Below are positions 7,054 to 13,882 of a stretch of DNA of 17,756 nt, one piece after another. The stretch is from Miltoncostaeales bacterium. GTDB taxonomy: Bacteria; Actinomycetota; Thermoleophilia; Miltoncostaeales; Miltoncostaeaceae. Under the pieces are notes generated by a model, which made no database searches, was not told the origin of the DNA, and was given only the letters and a program-made list of their open reading frames with translations. The stretch lies in contig JAUROO010000047.1 of assembly GCA_030829765.1 (NCBI GenBank), forward strand, positions 1 through 17,756, given 5' to 3'. Position 1 is the stretch's first letter. Each line of letters starts with the position of its first letter. A program made the position numbers and the translations under genes.

Positions 7054-9248
7054 GCGACGCAGTGGCGGATGACGTGCCGCTGCACCGCACTCTCGGGCTC
7101 ACCGATGCCGAGGCCGCGCGCATCGTCGAGCTGATGGGGCGCGAGCCCACCGACCCCGAGCTCGTGATGTTCAGCCTCATGTGGAGCGAGCACTGCTCCT
7201 ACAAGCACAGCAAGCCGCTGCTCTCGGGCTTCCCCACCACCGGTCCGCGGGTAGTGATGGGCCCCGGCGAGAACGCCGGCGCGGTGGACGTGGGCGACGG
7301 CCTGGCCATCGTCTTCAAGGTGGAGAGCCATAACCACCCGAGCGCCGTGGAGCCGTTCCAGGGCGCTGCCACGGGCGTGGGCGGGATCGTGCGCGACATC
7401 ATCGCCGTGGGCGCGAAGCCCATCGCCCTGCTGAACAGCCTGCGCTTCGGCGCCCTTGATTCGGCGCGCAGCAGGTTCCTGTTCCGGCGCGCCGTGGAGG
7501 GGATCGGCCACTACGGCAACTGCATCGGCATCCCCAACGTCGGCGGCGAGGTGCAGTTCGACGAGCGCTACGAGGACTCGTGCCTGGTCAACGCCATGTG
7601 CGTGGGCGTGGTGCCGCAGGACCGCATCCTGTCGTGCGCGGCCCGCGGGGTGGGCAACCGCCTGGTGCTGATCGGCAACCGCACGGGCCGCGACGGCATC
7701 GGCGGCGCCAGCGTGCTGGCCAGCGCCGAACTGGGCGATGACGATGCCGACAAGCGCCCCAGCGTGCAGGTGGGCGACCCGTTCACCGAGCGCAAGCTCA
7801 TTGACCTGTGCCTCGCCATGAGCGAGGCCGGGCTGCTGGTGGCGCTGCAGGACCTGGGTGCCGCGGGACTCACCAGCGCGGCCAGCGAGATGGCCAGCCG
7901 GGGCGGCGTGGGCCTGTCGATCGACCTGGACCGCGTACCGCTGCGCGAGGAGGGAATGGCGCCGGGCGAGGTGCTGGTGAGCGAGAGCCAGGAGCGCATG
8001 CTGGCCATCGTGGAGCCCGCGCAGATGGATGCCGTGGTCGGGATGGCGCGCAGGCACGAGCTGGACGCCACCGACATCGGGGAGGTAACGGACACGGGTG
8101 AGTTGGAGGCGCTGTGGCGCGGCGAGGAGGTCGTGCGCATTCCGTCCCTGTACCTCACCGACGATGTCCCGTTCTGCGAGGTGCCCCGGGACCCGGCGCC
8201 CGCCCCGGAGGCCATCGACCTGTCGTCCGTGCCCGAGCCCGATGACCTGGGCCGGGCATGGCTGGCCCTGTTGGCCGACCCCAACGTGGCCAGCAAGCGA
8301 TGGGTGTTCGAGCAGTACGACCAGCTGGTGGGCGCGAACACCATGCGTCGGCCGGGAGGTGACGCCGGCGTGGTGAGGATTCCCGGCACCAACCGCGCGA
8401 TCGCCGTCACGCTGGACTGCGCGGAGTGGCTGACCGAGCTCAACCCGTATGACGGCGGTGTGGCGTCGGTGCTCGAGGCGGCAAGGAACGTGGCGTGCAC
8501 GGGAGCCGTGCCCATCGCCGCCACCGACTGCCTGAACTACGCCAACCCCGAGAAGGGCAGCACCGGGTGGCGCCTGGCCGAGAGCATCCGCGGCATGGCC
8601 GACGCCCTCACCGCCATCGGCGCGCCGATCGTGTCGGGCAACGTCTCGCTGTACAACGAGAGCCCGCGCGGGCCCATCTACCCCACCCCGGTCGTCGGCG
8701 TGGTGGGGCTGCTGGACGACGCATCCACCAGCATCGGCACGGCGTTCGCCCGCCGCGACGACGCCATCCTGCTCATCGGCCACGGCGAGCCGCGCGTGGA
8801 TGCCAGCCGCTACCTGGGCCGGTGCGCGGGCAGCCCACCGCCGCCCGATCCCGACGCGGATGCCGCGCTGTACCGCCTGCTCGCCACGTGCGCGCGCGAG
8901 CGCCTGCTGGCGAGCGCACACGACATCAGCGAGGGCGGGCTTGCCGTCGCGGTGGCGGAGAGCGCGATCGCCGGGGGCATCGGTGCGGGCGTGGCCGTGC
9001 CTGCAGGGCGCCGCGCCGACGAGGCCATGTTCGGCGAGGGCGGCGGCCGGGTGATCGCCTCGTGCCACCCGTCCGATGTGGCCGCCGTCAGCGCCCTCGC
9101 GGGGGATGGCGTGCACGTCATCCAGATCGGCGCGGTGGGCGGGGATGACGTGATCATCGACGCCGGCGGTTCCGTTGCACGGGTACCGCTTCACGATCTG
9201 GCCCGGGTGTGGGAAGGTTCGATTCCAGAGGCGCTGGAGGCGCAGTGA
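7050..9248 (+). CDS. purL: FGAM synthase subunit PurL (synthetase subunit)
   Basis: ATP-dependent amination of FGAR to FGAM with ammonia from PurQ. The 732-residue length identifies the small PurL that works with separate PurS and PurQ, not the 1,300-residue E. coli fusion. Motifs of the first AIRS-like half: SEHCSYKHSKPLL with H48, and VESHNHPSAVEPFQGAATGVGG with E92, H94 and H96. A central GGASVLASAEL and DPFTERKLIDLC follow, and the second half contains TDCLNYANPEKG, SGNVSLYNES and HDISEGGLAVA. The open frame extends upstream to 6855 within purQ, but the family N-terminus and the ATGA overlap fix the start at 7050. The stop shares GTGA with purF. Confidence 0.97.
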   Translation: MSDAVADDVPLHRTLGLTDAEAARIVELMGREPTDPELVMFSLMWSEHCSYKHSKPLLSGFPTTGPRVVMGPGENAGAVDVGDGLAIVFKVESHNHPSAVEPFQGAATGVGGIVRDIIAVGAKPIALLNSLRFGALDSARSRFLFRRAVEGIGHYGNCIGIPNVGGEVQFDERYEDSCLVNAMCVGVVPQDRILSCAARGVGNRLVLIGNRTGRDGIGGASVLASAELGDDDADKRPSVQVGDPFTERKLIDLCLAMSEAGLLVALQDLGAAGLTSAASEMASRGGVGLSIDLDRVPLREEGMAPGEVLVSESQERMLAIVEPAQMDAVVGMARRHELDATDIGEVTDTGELEALWRGEEVVRIPSLYLTDDVPFCEVPRDPAPAPEAIDLSSVPEPDDLGRAWLALLADPNVASKRWVFEQYDQLVGANTMRRPGGDAGVVRIPGTNRAIAVTLDCAEWLTELNPYDGGVASVLEAARNVACTGAVPIAATDCLNYANPEKGSTGWRLAESIRGMADALTAIGAPIVSGNVSLYNESPRGPIYPTPVVGVVGLLDDASTSIGTAFARRDDAILLIGHGEPRVDASRYLGRCAGSPPPPDPDADAALYRLLATCARERLLASAHDISEGGLAVAVAESAIAGGIGAGVAVPAGRRADEAMFGEGGGRVIASCHPSDVAAVSALAGDGVHVIQIGAVGGDDVIIDAGGSVARVPLHDLARVWEGSIPEALEAQ

Positions 9249-10660
9249 GCGACCACCCCAAGGAAGAGTGCGGTGTGTTCGGCGTGGCCGCGCAGGGCCG
9301 TGATGTCGGGCGCCTGTGCTTCTTCGGGCTGCACGCGCTGCAGCACCGCGGGCAGGAGAGCGCCGGCATCGCCGTGAGCGATGGCACGCACGTGATGGTG
9401 CAGCGTGAGCTTGGCCTGGTGTCGTCGGTGTTCGACGAACCCGCGCTGCGAAGCCTGACCGGTGACAGCGCGATCGGCCATGTGCGCTACTCCACCACCG
9501 GGAAGAACAAGTGGGACAACGCGCAGCCCGTGGCACTGCCGCGCGGCGACGGCCTGGTTGCCCTGGGCCACAACGGCAACCTGACCAACAGCGATGCCCT
9601 GCGCCGGCGGGTGACCGACCTGGGACATGAGCTCCGGGCCACGACCGACAGCGAGCTGATCACCGCGCTGCTGGCGCACGAGCCCGGCAGCCTGCTGGAC
9701 GCCGTGTGCAACGTGATGCCGCTTCTGCAGGGCGCCTACTCCATCGTGGTGCTGACCGAGGATGAGCTCGTGGCATTCCGCGACCCCAACGGTGTGCGCC
9801 CGCTGGTGCTGGGACGCATCGACGGAGGATGGGTGGTGGCCAGCGAGACGTGCGCCCTCGACCAGGTGGGTGCCGAGTTCGACCGCGAGGTGCGCCCGGG
9901 CGAGGCCGTGCGGCTCACGCCCGACGGCACCGAGGGGCGCCAGGCCATGCCCCCCACCTCCCGCGCGCTCTGCATCTTCGAGGCCATCTACTTCGCGCGT
10001 CCCGACAGCATCATCGACGGCCAGGCGGTGTGGCAGGCACGCCACGACATGGGCGTGCAGTTGGCGCGCGAGAGCACGCCGGGCGCCGACCTGGTGGTGG
10101 GGCTGCCGGACTCGGGCACGCCCGCCGCCATCGGATTCGCCAACCAGAGCGGGATGCCGTTCTCCGAGGCCGTGGTGCGAAACCGCTACGTGGGACGCTC
10201 GTTCATCCAGCCCGACCAGGAACTGCGCGCCACCGGCGTGCGCCTGAAGTTCAACCCGCTGGAGTCGGTCATCCGGGGCAAGCGGCTGGTGGTGGTGGAC
10301 GACAGCATCGTTCGGGGCACCACCACGCGGCGCACCGTGCAGATGCTGAAGGACGCCGGCGCCCTGGAGGTGCACCTGCGCATCTCGTCACCGCCCATCA
10401 CCTGGCCGTGCTTCTACGGCATCGACATGGCCGACCGCGACGAGCTGATCGCCGTGGGCCAGGACGAGGCGGGGATCGCGGCGGCGGTGGGCGCGGACTC
10501 GCTGCACTACCTCACGCTGGAGGGGCTGCAGCGCGCGATGGGCCGGCCGGCCGACGGCTACTGCCGTGCGTGCTTCACGGGCGACTACCCCATCCCCGTG
10601 CCCGACGCCTCCGGCAAGGAGCGGTTCGAGGCCACCACCGGCGCCGCACCCAGCCGGTAG
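9245..10660 (+). CDS. purF: Amidophosphoribosyltransferase (glutamine PRPP amidotransferase, Fe-S type)
   Basis: Commits PRPP to purine synthesis by replacing pyrophosphate with ammonia from glutamine. From the GTG at 9245 the protein is 471 residues. The first eight (MSDHPKEE) precede the Ntn nucleophile C9 in ECGVFGV, so they look like a propeptide that must be removed, as known for Bacillus PurF. Four cysteines fit the 4Fe-4S ligands of that class: C243 (ALCIFEA), C389 (WPCFYG), C440 and C443 (CRAC). The PRPP loop is VVVDDSIVRGTT. A longer frame to 9209 would add residues inside purL and is rejected because GTGA overlap and propeptide length fit 9245. This is the first pur gene followed by a gap (9 bases) rather than an overlap. 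Confidence 0.97.
   Translation: MSDHPKEECGVFGVAAQGRDVGRLCFFGLHALQHRGQESAGIAVSDGTHVMVQRELGLVSSVFDEPALRSLTGDSAIGHVRYSTTGKNKWDNAQPVALPRGDGLVALGHNGNLTNSDALRRRVTDLGHELRATTDSELITALLAHEPGSLLDAVCNVMPLLQGAYSIVVLTEDELVAFRDPNGVRPLVLGRIDGGWVVASETCALDQVGAEFDREVRPGEAVRLTPDGTEGRQAMPPTSRALCIFEAIYFARPDSIIDGQAVWQARHDMGVQLARESTPGADLVVGLPDSGTPAAIGFANQSGMPFSEAVVRNRYVGRSFIQPDQELRATGVRLKFNPLESVIRGKRLVVVDDSIVRGTTTRRTVQMLKDAGALEVHLRISSPPITWPCFYGIDMADRDELIAVGQDEAGIAAAVGADSLHYLTLEGLQRAMGRPADGYCRACFTGDYPIPVPDASGKERFEATTGAAPSR
10637..10658 (+). terminator. Hairpin at the end of purF
   Basis: ACCGGC (10637-10642) and GCCGGT (10653-10658) form a perfect 6-base stem with a 10-base loop, running up to the T of the purF stop codon. 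No T-run follows. It could act as a weak terminator or RNA-stability element between purF and purM, but a 6-base stem is easy to get by chance in DNA this GC-rich. Confidence 0.3.
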
Positions 10661-10663
10661 CCT
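10658..10663 (+). promoter_or_regulatory. Putative internal -10 element for leaderless purM transcription
   Basis: TAGCCT overlaps the purF TAG stop and ends 6 bases before the purM GTG, the same spacing as TAGGGT to the purD GTG. It lies in the only junction of the pur array with a gap larger than one base, where a promoter would be expected if purM-purN-purH were also transcribed on their own. No -35 hexamer is seen. Confidence 0.5.
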
Positions 10664-10669
10664 GCCCCC

Positions 10670-11635
10670 GTGGCCGAAGGGGGAATCTCGTATGACGACG
10701 CGGGCGTCAACCTGGACGCCGCGCGGGCGCTGACGCAGGGCATCCGCGACCTGGTCCACGGCGGCACCACGGGATTCGCCGGCACGTTGCCAATGCCCCC
10801 GATGCGCGACCCCGTGCTGGTGGCCTGCACCGACGGCGTGGGCACCAAGGTGCTGCTGGCACGGCAGATGGGCGACATCTCCGGCCTGGGCCAGGACCTG
10901 GTGGCCATGAGCGTGAACGACCTGGTGTGCTCGGGCGCCACCCCCTTGTTCTTCCTGGACTACCTGGCGGTGGGACGCCTGGACCCGGGCGAGGCCACGC
11001 AGATCGTCCAGGCCGTGCGCGGGGCCTGCCTCGACAGCGGGTGCGTGCTGCTGGGAGGTGAGACGGCCGAGATGCCGGGCCTGTATGCCGACGGGCACTT
11101 CGACATGGCCGGGTTCGCCGTGGGGGCCGTGGAGCGCGCCGAGATGCTGGGGCCCGATCGGGTGGTGGACGGCGATGTCATCGTCGGCATCGAGAGCAGC
11201 GGAATCCACAGCAACGGATTTTCCCTTGTGCGAAAGCTGGTGGACGACAGCGCGATCGCACCGGACCCATCGTTGCTCGCCCCCACGCGCCTGTACCCCG
11301 AGGACATCCACGCGCTCCGGTCCTCGGGGGTGGAGATCCACGCCGCGGCCCACATCACTGGCGGGGGACTTCCCGAGAACCTGCCGCGCGCGATGCCGGA
11401 CGGCCTGCGCCCGGTGCTTCGGCGGGGCTCGTGGCCACAGGCCCCGGCCATCGCGCATGTGCTGGCGGCAGGTGCCGTGGACGATGACTCCGCGTGGGAC
11501 ACCTTCAACATGGGGCTCGGCATGTGCCTGGTGATGCCGCGGGAGGCGGCCGACCGGGCACTGTCCATGGTGCGCGGCAGCCATGTGGTGGGCCGCGTGG
11601 AACCGGGGCCGCCGGGCCTGGCCTGGGAGGTCTGA
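10670..11635 (+). CDS. purM: Phosphoribosylformylglycinamidine cyclo-ligase (AIR synthetase)
   Basis: Closes the imidazole ring: FGAM plus ATP to AIR. The 321 residues are slightly fewer than the E. coli enzyme (about 345), with the difference spread over short loops rather than a lost domain. Landmarks: SYDDAGVNLDA (7-17), TDGVGTK (54-60), the MSVNDLVCSGA block (80-90), LLGGETAEMPG (127-137), ESSGIHSNGFSLVRK (175-189), HITGGGLPENLPR and FNMGLGMCLV. The GTG at 10670 starts right before the conserved SYDDAG motif, lacks a Shine-Dalgarno and follows a TAGCCT element by 6 bases, suggesting initiation from a leaderless transcript as well as from read-through of purF. Its TGA overlaps the purN ATG by one base (TGATG, 11633-11637). 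Confidence 0.96.
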   Translation: MAEGGISYDDAGVNLDAARALTQGIRDLVHGGTTGFAGTLPMPPMRDPVLVACTDGVGTKVLLARQMGDISGLGQDLVAMSVNDLVCSGATPLFFLDYLAVGRLDPGEATQIVQAVRGACLDSGCVLLGGETAEMPGLYADGHFDMAGFAVGAVERAEMLGPDRVVDGDVIVGIESSGIHSNGFSLVRKLVDDSAIAPDPSLLAPTRLYPEDIHALRSSGVEIHAAAHITGGGLPENLPRAMPDGLRPVLRRGSWPQAPAIAHVLAAGAVDDDSAWDTFNMGLGMCLVMPREAADRALSMVRGSHVVGRVEPGPPGLAWEV

Positions 11636-12264
11636 TGTACCGCGTGGCAGTGATGGTGTCGGGGACGGGGTCGAACCTGCAGGCCCTCATCGACAACGTC
11701 CACCGCAACGACAAGGTGGACGCACAGGTCGTGTTGGTGGTGTGCTCGAAGGAGGACGCCCCGGCAATCGCACGGGCCCGCGAGGCAGGCATCCGCGCGG
11801 AGGTGGTGACCCTGGATGCCCACGGCGGCGACCGCGCACGCCGCGACGGCGAGGTGGTGCGCCTGCTCCGGCTGGTGGCGCCGGACCTGGTGGTGATGGC
11901 GGGGTGGATGAGCATCGTCACGCCCGTCCTGCTGGATGCCTTCCCCGATCAGGTGATCAACCTGCACCCATCCCTGCTGCCCGCATTCCCCGGGCTGGAT
12001 GCCATCGGGCAGGCACTGGACTGGGGCGTGCGCCTCACCGGGGTGACGGTGCATATCGCCGAGGAAGCCGTGGACGGCGGCCCGCCGATCCTGCAGGAGC
12101 CGGTACCGGTGCTGCACGGTGACACCCGCGACTCACTGGGGGCGCGCATCCACGGGGTGGAGCACCGCCTGCTCAGCCGCTGCGTCACGCTGTACGCGCA
12201 GGGGCGCATTCACAGGGATCCGGCGCACCCGCGCCGGATGATCGTCGACGACGGAGGTTCATGA
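11635..12264 (+). CDS. purN: Phosphoribosylglycinamide formyltransferase (10-formyl-THF dependent)
   Basis: Third step: transfers a formyl group from 10-formyltetrahydrofolate to GAR. 209 residues, normal length. The N-terminal VMVSGTGSNLQALI is the phosphate-binding region. The catalytic triad is intact, with N109 and H111 in INLHPSLLPAFPG and D147 in EEAVDGGP, each three residues later than in the E. coli enzyme. No formate-dependent PurT is present, so GAR formylation in this cluster is folate-dependent, as is the PurH step. The ATG overlaps the purM stop by one base, and the TGA is one base before the purH GTG. Confidence 0.97.
   Translation: MYRVAVMVSGTGSNLQALIDNVHRNDKVDAQVVLVVCSKEDAPAIARAREAGIRAEVVTLDAHGGDRARRDGEVVRLLRLVAPDLVVMAGWMSIVTPVLLDAFPDQVINLHPSLLPAFPGLDAIGQALDWGVRLTGVTVHIAEEAVDGGPPILQEPVPVLHGDTRDSLGARIHGVEHRLLSRCVTLYAQGRIHRDPAHPRRMIVDDGGS
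12253..12257 (+). promoter_or_regulatory. Shine-Dalgarno of purH
   Basis: GGAGG lies 8 bases before the purH GTG at 12266, inside the last codons of purN. It decides the GTG rather than a later start. It contrasts with purD and purM, which have no such site and appear leaderless. Confidence 0.65.
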
Positions 12265-12265
12265 G

Positions 12266-13825
12266 GTGGCATCACGCCGCGCGCTGCTGTCGGTATCGGA
12301 CAAGACCGGTCTGGTGGACCTGGCCCGTGGCCTGGCGGCCGAGGGGGTGCAACTGATCTCCACGGGCGGCACGGCGCGCACGCTGCGTGACGCGGGCCTG
12401 GAGGTCACCGACGTGAGCGAGGTGACCGGGCACCCCGAGATCATGGGCGGACGGGTGAAGACGCTGCACCCCAGGGTGCACGGCGGCATCCTGGCCAGGA
12501 AGGACAACGCGGGCGACGACGCCGACATGGCCGCGAATGGCATCGAGGCCATCGACATGGTGGTGGTGAACCTCTACCCCTTCGAGGAGGCCGCAGCCAG
12601 GGAGGGCCTCGGGCGCGCGGACGTGGTGGAGGAGATTGACATCGGGGGCCCGGCGATGGTGCGGGCCTCCGCGAAGAACCACGACCGCGTGGCCATCGTG
12701 ACCGACCCATCGCAGTACGAGGCCGTGCTGGCCGAGGTGGCGCGTGGGGGCTGGGTGAGCGAGACGACCCGGCGCGCGCTTGCCGCCGCCGCGTTCCGGA
12801 AGACCGCCGCCTATGACACGGCGATCGCCGCATGGATGGCGTCCGAGGGGGATGCGGACGAGGACTTCCCCGACCGCTTCACCGTGGGGTTCCGCAAGGA
12901 GCTCGAGTGCAGCTACGGCGAGAACCCCCACCAGCGTGGCGCCTACTACTCCCAGGTGGGCGCGCCGCAGCACCTGCTGGGTGGTGTGGACGTGCGCCAC
13001 GGAAAGCCGCTCTCGTACAACAACCTGCTGGATGTGGACGCCGCGCGCGGGCTGGTGGCCGAGTTCGACGACCCGGCCGTGGTGATCATCAAGCACAACA
13101 ACCCGTGCGGCGTGAGCCTGGGCGACGACCTGGCATCGGCGTACCTCCGGGCGAAGGCCTGCGACCCGGTGTCGGCGTTCGGCGGCGTGTACGCCGTGAA
13201 CCGCACGGTGGACCTTGCGCTGGCCGAGCACCTGGCCGAGATGTTCGTGGAGGTGCTGTGGGCACCCGGCTACGACGAGGACGCCTTCGAGGTGCTCACG
13301 CGCAAGCCCAACGTGCGGCTGCTGGAGACCGGTGAGCAGGTGCGGCCCGGCAACCCGGGCGAGCCGGTGTACCGACGCGTGCTCGGCGGCATCCTGGTGC
13401 AGGACGCCGACGACGTGCACGAGGGCCGCGACACCATGGACGTCGTGACCACCCGGGCCCCCACGGACGATGAATGGACCGACCTGGTCTTCGCCTGGAA
13501 GGTGGCGAAGCACGTCAAGAGCAACGCGATCGTGTTCGCGAAGGACGGCGCCACGGTGGGGATCGGCGCGGGGCAGATGAGCCGCGTGGACTCAGTGCGC
13601 ATCGCGACGTCCAAGGCCGGCGAGAACGACCTGCCCATCCAGGGCAGTGCCATGGCCAGCGACGCCTTCTTCCCGTTCCCCGACGCCCCGGTGATGGCGA
13701 TCGAGGGCGGCGCCACGGCGATCGCCCACCCGGGCGGATCCATCCGCGACGACGAGGTGGTCGAGGCGGTCAATGCCCTGGGCGCGGCCATGGTGACCAC
13801 GGGACACCGCCACTTCCGGCACTAG
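12266..13825 (+). CDS. purH: Bifunctional AICAR transformylase / IMP cyclohydrolase
   Basis: Last two steps to IMP. The 519-residue protein has the N-terminal IMP cyclohydrolase (MGS-like) domain, with SVSDKTGL (9-16), STGGTARTLRD, GRVKTLHP and NLYPFEEA, followed by the AICAR formyltransferase domain, with SYGENPHQRGAYY and the catalytic pair K276-H277 in IIKHNNPCGVSLG. C-terminal motifs include KSNAIVFAKDG, GIGAGQMSRVDS, ASDAFFPFPDAP and TGHRHFRH, which ends the protein normally. The gene starts at GTG one base after purN and ends at TAG 13823-13825. The stop lies in the loop and 3' arm of a hairpin, and the downstream glycosyltransferase is in the same reading frame. Confidence 0.97.
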   Translation: MASRRALLSVSDKTGLVDLARGLAAEGVQLISTGGTARTLRDAGLEVTDVSEVTGHPEIMGGRVKTLHPRVHGGILARKDNAGDDADMAANGIEAIDMVVVNLYPFEEAAAREGLGRADVVEEIDIGGPAMVRASAKNHDRVAIVTDPSQYEAVLAEVARGGWVSETTRRALAAAAFRKTAAYDTAIAAWMASEGDADEDFPDRFTVGFRKELECSYGENPHQRGAYYSQVGAPQHLLGGVDVRHGKPLSYNNLLDVDAARGLVAEFDDPAVVIIKHNNPCGVSLGDDLASAYLRAKACDPVSAFGGVYAVNRTVDLALAEHLAEMFVEVLWAPGYDEDAFEVLTRKPNVRLLETGEQVRPGNPGEPVYRRVLGGILVQDADDVHEGRDTMDVVTTRAPTDDEWTDLVFAWKVAKHVKSNAIVFAKDGATVGIGAGQMSRVDSVRIATSKAGENDLPIQGSAMASDAFFPFPDAPVMAIEGGATAIAHPGGSIRDDEVVEAVNALGAAMVTTGHRHFRH

Positions 13826-13834
13826 GCGGTTCCC
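13801..13834 (+). terminator. Imperfect hairpin spanning the purH stop codon
   Basis: GGGA (13801-13804) pairs with TCCC (13831-13834) and ACCGCC (13806-13811) pairs with GGCGGT (13825-13830). That makes ten base pairs with one bulged C at 13805 and a 13-base loop. It is the longest hairpin found in the window. No T-run follows. It could end or attenuate the pur transcript before the glycosyltransferase gene, or affect ribosomes finishing purH. Confidence 0.45.
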
Positions 13835-13882
13835 ATCTGGGCCGTTGTCATCGGGGCGCTGGCCCTGGCCTGCTGGGCGGGG

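Noticed and set aside
6894..9536. 880-codon open frame on the minus strand opposite purL and purF
   Set aside because: Its translation is low-complexity, His/Ala/Arg/Gly-rich and resembles no family. Long antisense frames are expected opposite genes with GC-rich third codon positions, and the plus strand is clearly purL and purF.
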